A DNA stretch of 64,000 bases, from the NCBI GenBank assembly GCA_021495925.1, contig JAKEKT010000002.1, positions 248,001 to 312,000 on the forward strand, read 5' to 3'. Below the pieces are notes generated by a model. It ran no database searches and was not told the origin of the DNA. It saw nothing but the letters and a program-made list of their open reading frames with translations. The translations under genes and the position numbers were made by a program. Position 1 is the stretch's first letter. Every line of letters starts with the position of its first letter. The stretch comes from Diplodia intermedia. Lineage: Eukaryota > Ascomycota > Dothideomycetes > Botryosphaeriales > Botryosphaeriaceae. Below, in pieces: positions 34,601 through 45,057 of this stretch.

Positions 34601-34761
34601 CGGGTCAGCTCGCAGTCGCAAAGCAGGTGCGCGTCACGGCGCATGCGGTGCGGCGTACTTCTCTGGTTCTCCCGCGGCGCCAGCGCCTGCGGCGCAAAAG
34701 GAAAGCTCTGCATTTGTGCGGTCTGGGGTAGGAGAGGCCGTCCGGTGGACTCGCTCGCCAT
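31634..34761 (-). CDS. Zn2Cys6 fungal transcription factor
   Basis: Eight exons, 34659-34761, 34547-34591, 33894-34481, 33507-33839, 33167-33448, 32561-33114, 32041-32507 and 31634-31985, give 907 residues. Exon 2 supplies the conserved leader NYVFVDEHNRHKRLK. The cluster C54-x2-C57-x6-C64-x9-C74-x2-C77-x6-C84 (RACEGCRRRKIKCD) follows at the start of exon 3. The middle contains the fungal transcription-factor domain (NYFEYFFTNIHPYVPVINRSYFNQQW, then RSWMTVVNCVAMAKDLDLDTHFE). The tail is Pro/Gln/Ser-rich, with a YGAMPPAP duplication nearer the N-terminus. Such proteins are nuclear DNA-binding regulators. I do not recognise which pathway this one controls. Intron 3 (54 nt) is in frame without stops but has a perfect donor and acceptor. 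Confidence 0.85.
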
Positions 34762-37700
34762 GTCTCAGCGGCGGAGGAGGTTGGAAGAAGCTCGTCGCGC
34801 GCTGGAGCTTATTGGCGCGGCGGGACGGGACGCGGTGAGTTTGCGATGGATTGCTGTAGCGGGGAGGAGCAGGCGGTGCGAGGCCGGGGCGCCAATCGGC
34901 AGCGGGTGGGGGGCGTCAGCAAGTGGAAGTTCGGACGAGGTCGGTGTTGGATCGATCAGCCGCCACTCGGTCAGCTTCGTTTGCTGGAGCTGCGCGCGTG
35001 TTGGGTGTGGTTGGACGTCCTAAGTAGGCGGCAGCGGGTGCGCACTCCGATTACCGAGAACGGGCGCGGCGCTGGCGCATTGAGATGAGGAGTGGAGCCG
35101 CGGTCTGGGAGGGACGTTGAGACTGTCCGCAGGGCAGGTACTCTCGCCTACAAGTAACAGTGGCGTAGAGACTCCTGAGTGGGGATTGACGAACGGTCTG
35201 GCGGTCGCGCTTGGGACCGTGGAAGCCAGGCCAGGAGCACGTAAGATAGCCCAGCTAGCTCCGCACCCGCCAGACACCACAGAGCCGTGCCAGGGTGCGC
35301 TGGGAAGCCGCGAGAGTCAGGCAAGTGGGCGCGGGCAGCCAAGCTCGCGCGAGGGATGCGCAACGCTTCTCGCGAGCGAGCGGGCGGGACAAGGATGCTT
35401 GCTGGGCTCTGCCGCTGGCTCTGGCACCTCATCAGTCTGGCATTTGGGTAATCACTGGCGCTGCACTGGCACCGCCCGGCATCGCACGCGCCTGCTACCG
35501 CCGCAGCGCACCGCAGCATCGAGCCGCGAACCCGGCGCCCTGTTTCTCTGCTCACGCCTTTGTTCATGTTCATGCTCATGCTCATGCCCACGCCCGAGCA
35601 CCGAGCATGCTTTCTGTCTGCCGTCTGCCGTCCGCGCGGGCGCCTCCGCGCTGCCCCTCGCGCGGGGGGAAGGGCGCCGCTGCTGGCCGCCGGCGCCCAA
35701 ACGCGGCGCTGCAGGGGTAGCGGCGCGGTTACCTAGGCTCAGGCTGCGTGCCATTAGCCTGCCACCTGCTCAGCACACCCACACCCGCCATTCGATTTGC
35801 CGAGGAGGCCCCACCGCCTGTGCCGAATCCTCGACGGCCTCGACGGCTGCTGTTCTGAGGGAGATGAGCGGACTGCACGAGGGCCAGCCCTAGCGAAAGA
35901 GCTTACGACGTCAATAAAAAATCCGTCTATGCCTGGTCCGTCAGCCTGCCCGCCCACCATGGGCCTGCTGTTTAACGCACGCGCTGTAAGATCTACCTCC
36001 CACGTTGTCTCACGCGTCTCAAGATCCTCGTCGGCAGACGTGCTGCGGCTGGAACGCTGCTCCGACATGGCCGCCGCGCTCCCTGTCCGCTCAGCCCTGT
36101 CTATGCCTTGGGTTGTACGCGCTCGCCTCGCCTGCGCTGCTTTGCAACAGATCTTCGGGTCGGGGCGTGCAGAGGCGGGGAGCCCGTCTGTTCGACGGCT
36201 TCGTCTCATTATTGCTGACCGCAGCATGTGCGGGCCGCGCAGCTTCCGGCCTCGATGGAAGCGCGGGCTCGTCTATCATCGCCCTTCAGCGCCACGGATG
36301 CAGGAACGCCAATAAAACTGCCTGAACAGGCTGGTTCCCGGTAGCCTGGAAAGCGTCAGCATTGGCCGCACCCTGGGCGGTGGGATCCTGCGACATGCAA
36401 CCACGCCATGCAGGCCACTATCTCGTTGAGATGATTGTTTGCTCCAGCCACTGCGACCCTGGCGGCTCCGACAATGCGGGCGTGCAACTGGTGTGTGGGC
36501 AAGTCGGGATGTCCGTCACAGGGTCAGGCGGCTGGCGGCTGCGACGACTGTTTGTGCTGGACGATCATTCCAATGTCTTCTCTCTTGCCCAGCGCCTCGC
36601 GCGCGACACGATGACGGTGGCCGCCGATGCTCACTACTGCTCTTGGCTGTGTGGCGGGCACTTTGGCGCAGAAGAGCTGGCGCGCGCGTCACCGCCGCCC
36701 ACATCAAAACACGCCTGAAACCGACACCAGAAGGTTTGCCAGACGTTCTGGAAGACTTCCGGGCCGAGATCCACGGAGCCGTCGCTCAAGGCACGGCCGG
36801 GTAGGAACGCGCGGCGCGCGCGCGAGTTGCAGCAGCCCGACGCCTGACAGCGCGCGGCGTGAATGGCATCGGCTGCTCCCGGTGCGCCCTCCATCACCAA
36901 CACGACTCCTGGTGGTGATTCCTTTCGCATGTGAAGGCGCCATTCGCCTGCTGAAGTCGAGAGACGGATCCCAACACCCCGGGTCCGCCAGGCTCGGCGG
37001 AGGCCGCGTGCCTGGCCGGCAGGGGATCCCCCCCATCGACGATCTTGCCCGACTCGTGCGCTTCTTGCTTACCGCCTGCAACACGCCGGGCTGGGTAGCG
37101 CGTGGGAGGCACGTTGTTTTGCGGGGGCGCCAGCAGTGGCAGTGGCAGTGGCAGCAGCGGCGGCGGGCAGCCAAAGCACCGCAGCAATTTGGCAGAGGCG
37201 CGCCCGGCGAGCAGCCAGCGCCCAGAGCGCTGCGCGACAGGCTTGGCGCGGTGCGGTATTGGCTCCACCTGCAGCAGTCAATCACTTCCCAAGCAACGGC
37301 ACTGCAGTGGCGCCGCTGCTTGACAGCTCGTGGAGCGCGATGCCCGGCTGCTGGTGCGTCCCAACGTCCCGCATCAGGCACTAGGCCGCATGCGGGCCTG
37401 GCAGGCGATATGGGGAGCCACGAAGTAACCCTCGCTGCGGCAAAGCACTAGTCCGCGCATGGGCTGATGCGAACAAACGTCTTCTGACCACGCGCTATGC
37501 ATGACAGAGATTGCAAAGGGGGCCGCCGGCTGCGCGGGTGACGTGAGTGGTGAAGACGGCGAGGGGCACGCCAAGCGGGCAGATCCAGCGCGGGAGCCGG
37601 GGCCGGGAAAGCGCAGCAGCGGAACCAGCCGCGCTGATGAGGCCTCGGGGATTTCTGCTGCGCGCGCTCTGCTGCGATGTGCGATCTGCTGCGAGTGGGC

Positions 37701-37955
37701 CGGCGCCGGCGTCTCGAGACGCGGTGCAGAGTGCAGCTGCACAGCGCGGGCACAGGCGAAGGCGGCGGGGCCAGATGTTCCGGCTCCGATCCGCCGTTCG
37801 TGACGCATCTAGGTGGGCGTAGATGCGGCGGCGAACACAAGCCATCGCGGCTGCGGGATCCTGCAATTGCTCCCTCTGCGATCGAGTCGAGACGCCTCCC
37901 CACACCTGGCGCCGCATCGTCCACATCCCGCCCGCCGCGTCAGACGCCAGACGAC
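34762..37955. other. gene-poor divergent spacer, 3.2 kb
   Basis: Lies between the divergent zinc-cluster regulator and CIA2. It is GC-rich, with many overlapping frames on all strands, Ala/Arg/Pro-biased and without recognisable domains or intron signals. Short tandem repeats occur: CTCATG units near 35564-35588 and three CAGTGG units at 37134-37151. I support no gene here. Confidence 0.4.
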
Positions 37956-38607
37956 ATGGATCCCGACAAGGACAACGCCAACCCCACCATCCTCAACCCC
38001 TCCGACCTGCCCTCGCGCCGCCGCGAGTCGGCCGTGAAGAAGCATGAGGGCGCCGGCGTCGGCCTGTTCGACGACCTCATCCCGCCGTATAGCTACTTGA
38101 ATGACCCGTTCGATGCGCCGCTGTCGTCGGGCGACTCGGACGACGGGTCGGTCGAGGACATCGACGAGCAGGAAATCTATGGTGAGCGCCGCGCCGCACA
38201 GCTGCCGGCCTTGCGCCCCGCTTGCTGACCGCAACGCAGACCTGATCTCGTCCATTTCCGATCCCGAGCACCCACTTTCGCTAGGCTCGCTCGCCGTCGT
38301 TAATCTGCCTGACATCCGCATCCTGCCCCCGTCGTCGCCACGCTCGCCGATCAGTACAGTCCTCGTCGAGATCACACCCACAATCACGCATTGCTCGCTG
38401 GCGACAGTCATCGGCCTGGGCGTACGCGTACGCCTGGAGCAAGCGCTGCCACCGCGATTCCGCGTCGATGTGCGCATCAAGAAGGGCACCCATAGCACGG
38501 ACGAAGCTGTGAACAAGCAACTGGGCGACAAGGAGCGGGTGGCGGCTGCGCTGGAAAACGGAACGCTTATGGGTGTGATCCGCAAGATGCTCTCCACGTG
38601 CGAGTAA
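37956..38607 (+). CDS. CIA2: Cytosolic Fe-S assembly factor Cia2 (MIP18 family)
   Basis: Two exons, 37956-38181 and 38240-38607, give 197 residues. The MIP18/DUF59 core reads SDPEHPLSLGSLAVVN, VEITPTITHCSLATVIGLGVRVRLEQALP, FRVDVRIKKGTHSTDEAVNKQLGDKERVAAALE. The conserved reactive cysteine of the family is in THCSLAT. Cia2 joins Cia1 and Met18 in the targeting complex that inserts iron-sulphur clusters into cytosolic and nuclear enzymes such as DNA polymerases and helicases. The N-terminal ~75 residues, ending in an acidic GDSDDGSVEDIDEQEIY, are less conserved and typical of fungal members. The donor (GGTGAG) and acceptor (GCAG) keep phase. The 319-codon minus frame across this gene is a shadow. 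Confidence 0.93.
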
Positions 38608-41600
38608 CGAATAATCGAGATGGCCTGTGATGTACGATCAGGATGAATGAAAACGACAGCATCGGGAGAACGAAACGTGGTATGCCGGTGTTGCTCTACG
38701 GAAATAGCAACGGCTGTTGTAGCCTTATAGGCTTTGTCTTGGCGAATGCGAAAAGTTAGGTCAACCATGGCACCCGTCGCCCATCCATATTTCTTGACAA
38801 CGCACTATGACTTAGCAACAACGTCTCCGGCTCTGTATACGGATAATGCGACCCTCCGTCGCTGATGGCTGCGCGGGTGGCTGCGGCACCCCGGGCAGTC
38901 CCTTGGAGAGCGTGAGCTAATCCTCTCGTGATGGCAGGGACGCCGTCTTGGGAAAACACCCATGGCGAGCAGATCATCTGCAAGTAATTAGGGCTCGGGG
39001 GCCAAAGCTGAGCCCGTGGCCCGGAGAATGATACCCGAGCAGAGGGCTCTGCGACAGTGCGGGCTTCCACGAAAAGTACCCCTACCGCGCATTGACCGAT
39101 CACCACGAGAGGTTGCCCCCAGGTCCCAAGCTCCACAGCGCCGCTCCCGCTCCCTGCTCGCCGTCGAATCGCCGGAACCTGCCAACATGACTTGTTTCAC
39201 GCTCGCTTCACCCGCTTTCATGAATCACCAAACGGCACGCGGCAAGAAGCGGTCTCACGCAGCGGCTGCTTGTCGCCCCAGCCCACAATCCACAACCCAC
39301 AGCTCCTCCACCGCCACACCCTGCCACCAACGGGCTCGTCCAACTGGCCACAAGCACCCCACCGATGAGAGCTGCAGGGTTGCCTCAGGGCTGCCTGTGG
39401 GCCCGTTGGCGCGTGGTCGGGTCTGGCCACTGGGCCACAGGCCGCCGCTCAGGCGGCCCTCTTTGACCGCCGTGCAAGTCTGCAGATCCAGCAGAATCGA
39501 GAAGCCGGAGTAGGCCGGCTGCCACGGGCTGTCGATAGTCCTGGAGGGGGCGAGGAGCCGGGCAGGAGGCAGTGGGCGATCGCTTATTATCTTTTCCGTA
39601 AGAGCATTGAAACAGGCACGCACGATCTGCGGTCTCGATGCAACGTAAAGCTGCTCCTTCGCCCACGTCCCCACGCACGCGCTGAGAAGGCGGTTTATGG
39701 CGCGATACCGAAAGCAGAGGCGATGCGCAGACGTCCCGCAGCGGCGCAGTCCGACACCATGTCTAGCACCCGCTCTAGAACTGCCCTTTGGCCTGACGGC
39801 GGACCTGGAGCACACTCCGTCGTGCTGGACGCCAATAGGGAGCCAGCGCCCAGCCTCGCCGCTCATCTATTCAATACTGGAAACCCAGAGGCAGAGCGGT
39901 GTGAGCCAAAGGAGCAGTCCATCACGATGTTCGCGGCATTTTCGTCGTCGTCTGCAGTTGGCCCCCAAGACTGGCTGGCGCGCTTTTCCGAGTTTCCCGA
40001 AAAGGCCGCTACGGCAAACGTGCTATGGAAGTAGCCGCTGGCTGTCGTGGAGGTTGACGGTCGTAAGCCAGCGCAGCCCTGGGCCAATCACGGGGCCGAG
40101 GGGCGGAGCGTTACTGGCGAGAGTTGCAGTACAGACACACGACCATCCGCATCCCCTAATAGTAGCACGCGGTCGCTATCCGACGATAATTCCGAGCCGG
40201 GCTAGCCGGCCCCGGCAGGACGAACGGGCAATCGGAACATGATCTGATCGGCGTCCCTTTGATCTTCGCCGTGCCATTTCTCAACGCCGCGCAGCTCCAC
40301 CGGGACGTGTGGTATTGGCTGCGGCCCGAAGGCCGCTCTCGTGTCTCGCTCTGCGGTTGTAACAAAGGGGCGAAGCCACTGCAGGCGAGTGGGTATGGCG
40401 TCGACGAGCGGGCTCTGCCGGTTCCTGCTCCGCGCACGAATTCCGGCCGTTGCGGCCCCCGGCGGCACGGGCATGGCAGCCAAAGTGCGACAACCGACAA
40501 CCGCCTCCCCCCAAATCCCGGGGTCGTACGTCACGGGCTCGCTTGCCGGGACGCACCGAGGGGCGAGGCCACGCCTCCGGAGGCATGAAGCGGCAATTTC
40601 CTCGTCCAGCCACATGCCGGAGCGAAGGTGTTTTGCTTGACGCCACGGCAATTTGCCGAGAGCCGCAACTGCCTCTCCACGCCTGCCACGCGAGCTCTCC
40701 AGGCTCGCCCTCGCCGTGCCCTAAAGGCGTCACCCGCAGGCCAATATGTAATGCGCGTGTGCGTGATGGGACGGGATTGGGCGTTGGCCGCACCCGCGCT
40801 ACCGGGAAGTGCAGCAATCCAATCCGCAGTCTGGACAAGATGCACCAGGGTCCTGCCTCTGCCCTGGACGGAGCTATCACCCGCGTATTATTTCCGGAAA
40901 CCGCTCACCTCACGCACAGTGCACGCCCGGACGCGCCCGGCGCGGGAGGCTGGGGCAATCGGCCGTAAATCAAGGCAGGACGGGACTGGCGCCGGGGAGG
41001 GCACGGGGAATCCTGCCTGCCAACGGCTAACCTGACCCAACCCCACAGTTGGAACAGAAAGCTAATCGCCATCTCCGATATCACATCATCATGGCAACCT
41101 CGCGAGCGGGCCTGCCTTCGCCGGCTGCCCGATCGAGTTTGGTGCAACGGCGAGCACACGTGGGGGGTGCAGCCAGAGCAAGCAACACCAGCAGTCAGAC
41201 CAAGGCGTCCGTCAGCATGTGACGGCCTTGTTTCCTTCGTGCCTCAGTCTCCACCTCAGCCGCACGCTGCACACCACCATCTGCCTGTCAGTCAGCACGG
41301 AGCGCCGCGTGAGGCTGAAGTATTGGCACCCACCAGGAGCACTACATTCCACCGCTCTGTTGCACTCTCCCACGGCCGTCCGCATCTTGCTCTGTGTTGG
41401 ACGTTCGCAAGTCACCGCTAAGGCAGTTCGGGATGAGAATCCCTGCATTTGATATTGCATCAACTTGGGCGCCACAACACTTGCTCGTGGATGCTTCTTG
41501 CTGATACCGAGATACGAATGTTACGCAACTGCTTCTCGTGTCGATTCCGACCCTTTCCTGTATCATCTCGACATATACAAAGCCAAACGGGGCTAGCCAT

Positions 41601-43540
41601 CTGCTCCTCGGTTCGACCCGCGCTGTCCCGCGCCAGCCACGCTATTCCTTCTTGCTCACCCGTTGCCATCCCGCCCAAACTCCTGTCACATTTGCCGTCC
41701 CTGGGTCTTCTCATCTAGCCACTCATCTCCAACCACCTTCCTCCTTGCCGCCATTGCACCAATCGTTCCCCCACCTAACACGCCTCCGCCGTCATGGCAC
41801 CCTGTGACTGTCTGGTACTAATCTTCACGGTAACATTGTTGCGGCACGCCACGCCGCGTCAGCCTTGCCAGTCTTCCAATATACCTCTGCTTACCTTTTA
41901 CCGCAAAGGGGAGGCGGCAGAGTAGGAAATACAGGGTGTGATGCCGATCCAACCGACCATTGGACACTTCTTTCTAGCGAACCTTGCACCCCTCTCCTCC
42001 ATCCCGATCCGCCTATATGTAGAGACGCTGGGCATCCGGTGGGCTGGACCGGATTTAGCCAGACCACAGGGCGACCCAGCTACAGGGGATGATTACTGCT
42101 CTCGCGATCGGAACTACTTGCAGAACTAGAGGCAGGCTCTAGCGGCCGCCAAATGCTGCGGCTAGATCCTTGTCTCTCAGTCTCTTTCTTTCTTAGCATG
42201 AGTCCATGTATGCGAGACACTGTACCTTTTCTCCCGCTCCCGCTCGTCCGCTCGGTGTAATGGCTGTTAGCGAACAAGAAGACCCTTAAGTACCCACTTG
42301 CTGGAGACATGGGTATATCTGGGGTAAATTCTCCGTTCGCATAGCAGTGAGAGCCAGCAAAGACACAGGAGACATGCATAGTGTTGCGAAGTGTTGTCCC
42401 CAGGGGTGGACAGAAAGGAAAAAGTTGAAGACAACCGGCGCATCAATCACTGGCTGAATCGCGAAAGAGCACCATCTGGAAACGACAGCATGAATGCTAC
42501 ATGACTCGTTGTACTGCCATATGTCCACAGACTTACTACTTTGATCAGTATGCGCGTTGCAGAATACTTGGTACTGCGGATTTTTCCACCATAACACTTC
42601 CCGTGCCCCACACCCGTCTGCAGTAGATCTACGCGGCCCCGAAACGCTGGGTGTGTGAACGTGCATTGGTACCTTACACCGCTTAGGATACGGAGGGCAC
42701 GAATTAGGTATCTATGCACTTCTCTTGCTCAACACACCGCAGGTTCTTCGGTTGAGGCCGCGTATATGGCTTTGAAACCCTGGATGTAGTTTCGGTGACT
42801 AACTATGATGTGACAGAAACCCTAGGGCTTCGGCGTAATGGCAGCCGAGGGTGGCGACAGACAAAGGAAACCCGGTCGTTGAGGCTTGGCTATTGACAGT
42901 GTGGTGGCCGCGCTTTCTTCTGGTGGACGGACGCTTCATCCAGACACCGATGTGGAAGCAAGAACTACCAAGCATATATTCAAACTAGCATTTTACAGTC
43001 GCGTAACAGCATATATCATGTTGCTTACATCTCGAATCCTAGCATCGCCATTTCCAAGCCTCCTTTCTCGTGGTTACTTTGAGGTACGAGCGAGCAAATT
43101 GCTGCAGCTGCGTGACCTTCTATTGTACATACGAGATAAAGTAGAACAGCGTAGCCCAGGCCAAGCTCTCTCGAGTCTCTACGCTTCGAGGCTTCTTCAA
43201 GTGTTTCACGAGCGGCGGCTGGCTGTTTACAGCTCGGTAACTCGCTTTCACCTCCACGCCAAGCATCCCGATACAGGTCTCAATAAACTCTGCCCTCAAT
43301 AACGACACAATGCACCCCATCAATAGACCCTTTTTCTTTCACATCTATAGAGACAAGAAACGGCGATTTGATGTAAAGCTTATAAACCGAGCTGCCTTTC
43401 CTCTGCAACGAGTCCCTCTGTTGCACTGAACAAACAAGCATTCCTTTCCATCAGGACATCAGCCAGCCAACCCTTCAACCAAGCTTACCCCATCCATTCC
43501 CTCAGACCAAACGAGTCAACAACCTCCAAAGAAAAAAAAA
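38608..43540. other. gene-poor stretch, 4.9 kb
   Basis: The longest stretch without a supportable gene. Frames are short or compositionally odd, splice signals do not join them, and no transposase, reverse transcriptase or helicase motif is visible. The last ~250 nt before 43541 are the promoter and leader of the secreted protein. Confidence 0.4.
43381..43386 (+). promoter_or_regulatory. Candidate TATA box of the secreted crystallin-like gene
   Basis: TATAAA lies 155 nt upstream of the ATG and is followed by a pyrimidine-rich leader ending in an A-rich run directly before the start codon. This arrangement suits a strongly inducible secreted-protein gene. Assigned by position and sequence only. 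Confidence 0.5.
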
Positions 43541-43990
43541 ATGCACTTCACAACCATCGCCACCACCCTCACCACCCTCCTCCTCGCCACCGCCAGCACG
43601 GCGCTCCCCGCAACCGCCTCCACCGGCGCCACCGCAACCGACATCTACACCACCCTCGACGAAATCACCAACTCGACCGACACGGCCGCGGACCTGACCA
43701 AGCGCCAGTGGGCGTACAAGAAGGTGCGCTACTGCGAGAACTCCAACGGCGGCGGCCGGTGCGTCGTGCAGTCGTTCCGCCACGGCCTGTGCTACAACAT
43801 GGACCCGTGGTGGAACGACCGCGTCTCGTCCATCTACCCGGAGAGCAACTGGCGCTGCCGCATGCACCTCAACCGCGACTGCCGCGGCGGCAGCCGCGAC
43901 GTCGGCCCCAACTGGGGCATCAACGACCTCAAGAGCGTCGGCTGGAACGACAAGATGAGCAGCATGGATTGCTTCAGCCAAGCGGGCTGA
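43541..43990 (+). CDS. Secreted beta/gamma-crystallin-like six-cysteine protein
   Basis: A single exon of 149 residues. Residues 1-~22 (MHFTTIATTLTTLLLATAST) are a signal peptide. A Thr/Asp-rich pro-segment ends in Lys54-Arg55, a Kex2 processing site, leaving a mature protein of ~94 residues from QWAYKK. The mature part has six cysteines (65, 74, 84, 106, 114, 144), enough for three disulphides. It carries two copies of WND(R/K)(V/M)SS at 91-97 and 135-141. These match the (N/D)(N/D)xx(S/T)S calcium clamp of microbial beta/gamma-crystallins, and their 44-residue spacing is that of paired Greek-key motifs. I infer a single calcium-binding crystallin domain secreted by the fungus. The biological role (cell wall, interaction, stress) cannot be read from sequence. 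Confidence 0.8.
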   Translation: MHFTTIATTLTTLLLATASTALPATASTGATATDIYTTLDEITNSTDTAADLTKRQWAYKKVRYCENSNGGGRCVVQSFRHGLCYNMDPWWNDRVSSIYPESNWRCRMHLNRDCRGGSRDVGPNWGINDLKSVGWNDKMSSMDCFSQAG

Positions 43991-45057
43991 GATTGAGACA
44001 GCGAGTTGTGTGGGTTTTTGCTCGACGGGTGCAACGTGGGGGAAAAAGACGCACTCTTCGCCCAAAAGCCGGAATGAGTGTGGAGGATCTCGTGGATCTT
44101 TTCTTTATCGCTTTCCAGTAATTCTCTTTCTCCCCGGGAAGAAAGGCTTTCGCTTTCCTTACGTCTTTTCCATTAAATAATTTTTTTCCAATTCCCACGT
44201 CCCGTACCTTACAATACCAAAAGTGCTGGTACGGACGAGGAGAAAATATTAATTTCAATGTACATTTTAAGCACGGCCATCACCCCCGTACATATCCCCA
44301 TCAGGAGTGGCGGTGTTGCAAGGTAGATTATCTTTCTCTCTCACGTATCACTTCCCATATAATTACTCTACGCAACTTCTACAGTATCGCCGGCGTCTCC
44401 ACTCTGGCTTAGCCTGGGTGAAGGCGTCGGCGATTACCACTCGCAGCACTTCTCGGAAGTGCTGGAGTTCAATCCCCTCGAGGGAATCTGCATTCGCAAA
44501 AAATCTCCGAGAGTTCAACGGACAGGACTTGAGGACGGGATTTCTGCGCGCTCCGGCCGGGGAGCGTGTAGTTTTGCTTTTTTGTCCATTGTTCCTCTTT
44601 ATTTTTATCCTGTTCTCTCCCTATCTCTGTTGGATTTTGTCTTCTAGTCTCGTTTTCGAAGTCTTTGCCACGCATATGTGTGCGCGTGGTGTTGATGGTA
44701 GCGAGTTGTAGTACCGTGGTTTTCAGGGCCGTATACACACCACTGCGCACCTGAGTCATCATCACTGGCTTTTTCATTCTCCGTGAAGCATCGGCTTTTT
44801 AGCCCCTTTGCCTTTAGTCAATCGAGCAAGTGACCGAGCAGCTAGAGCACAACCCAAGCAGCATCCCGTACCCCATTGAGCAAAGCGAACCAGCCAGCCA
44901 GCGCCTTTAGTTGTGATCATCAGCCAGATCTTCACAATACCACCCACATCGAAAATCCACATGCAATAGCCATATGTCAGTGAATACAGCCCGCAGCTCT
45001 CTCACGAACATGCCACACCGAGCATGAGTTTGCAAAGCACCCCATACCGGCCACTCT
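43991..45057. other. intergenic, convergent 3' flanks
   Basis: 3' flanks of the secreted protein and the MLH2-like gene. It is AT-richer than its surroundings near 44160-44350, and no gene is supported. Confidence 0.45.

Noticed and set aside
36627..37451. 274-codon plus-strand frame in the 3.2-kb spacer
   Set aside because: Compositionally biased, with equally long frames on the opposite strand (36704-37381) over the same bases; neither has a motif.
37809..38768. 319-codon minus-strand frame over CIA2
   Set aside because: The opposite frame encodes a complete, spliced MIP18-family protein.
40281..40880. 199-codon minus-strand frame in the 4.9-kb gap
   Set aside because: Random-looking Arg/Ala/Pro composition, no splice partner and no motif.
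41560..41640. Possible tRNA around GGTTCGACC
   Set aside because: The T-arm has several mismatches and there is no matching acceptor stem.
42886..43302. 138-codon plus-strand frame upstream of the secreted protein
   Set aside because: Begins at a non-ATG codon, lacks a recognisable feature and overlaps the presumed upstream regulatory region.
35000..43500. RIP-degraded transposon region
   Set aside because: The sequence stays GC-rich and lacks the TpA excess, AT-rich decay and transposon motifs expected of RIP-affected repeats.
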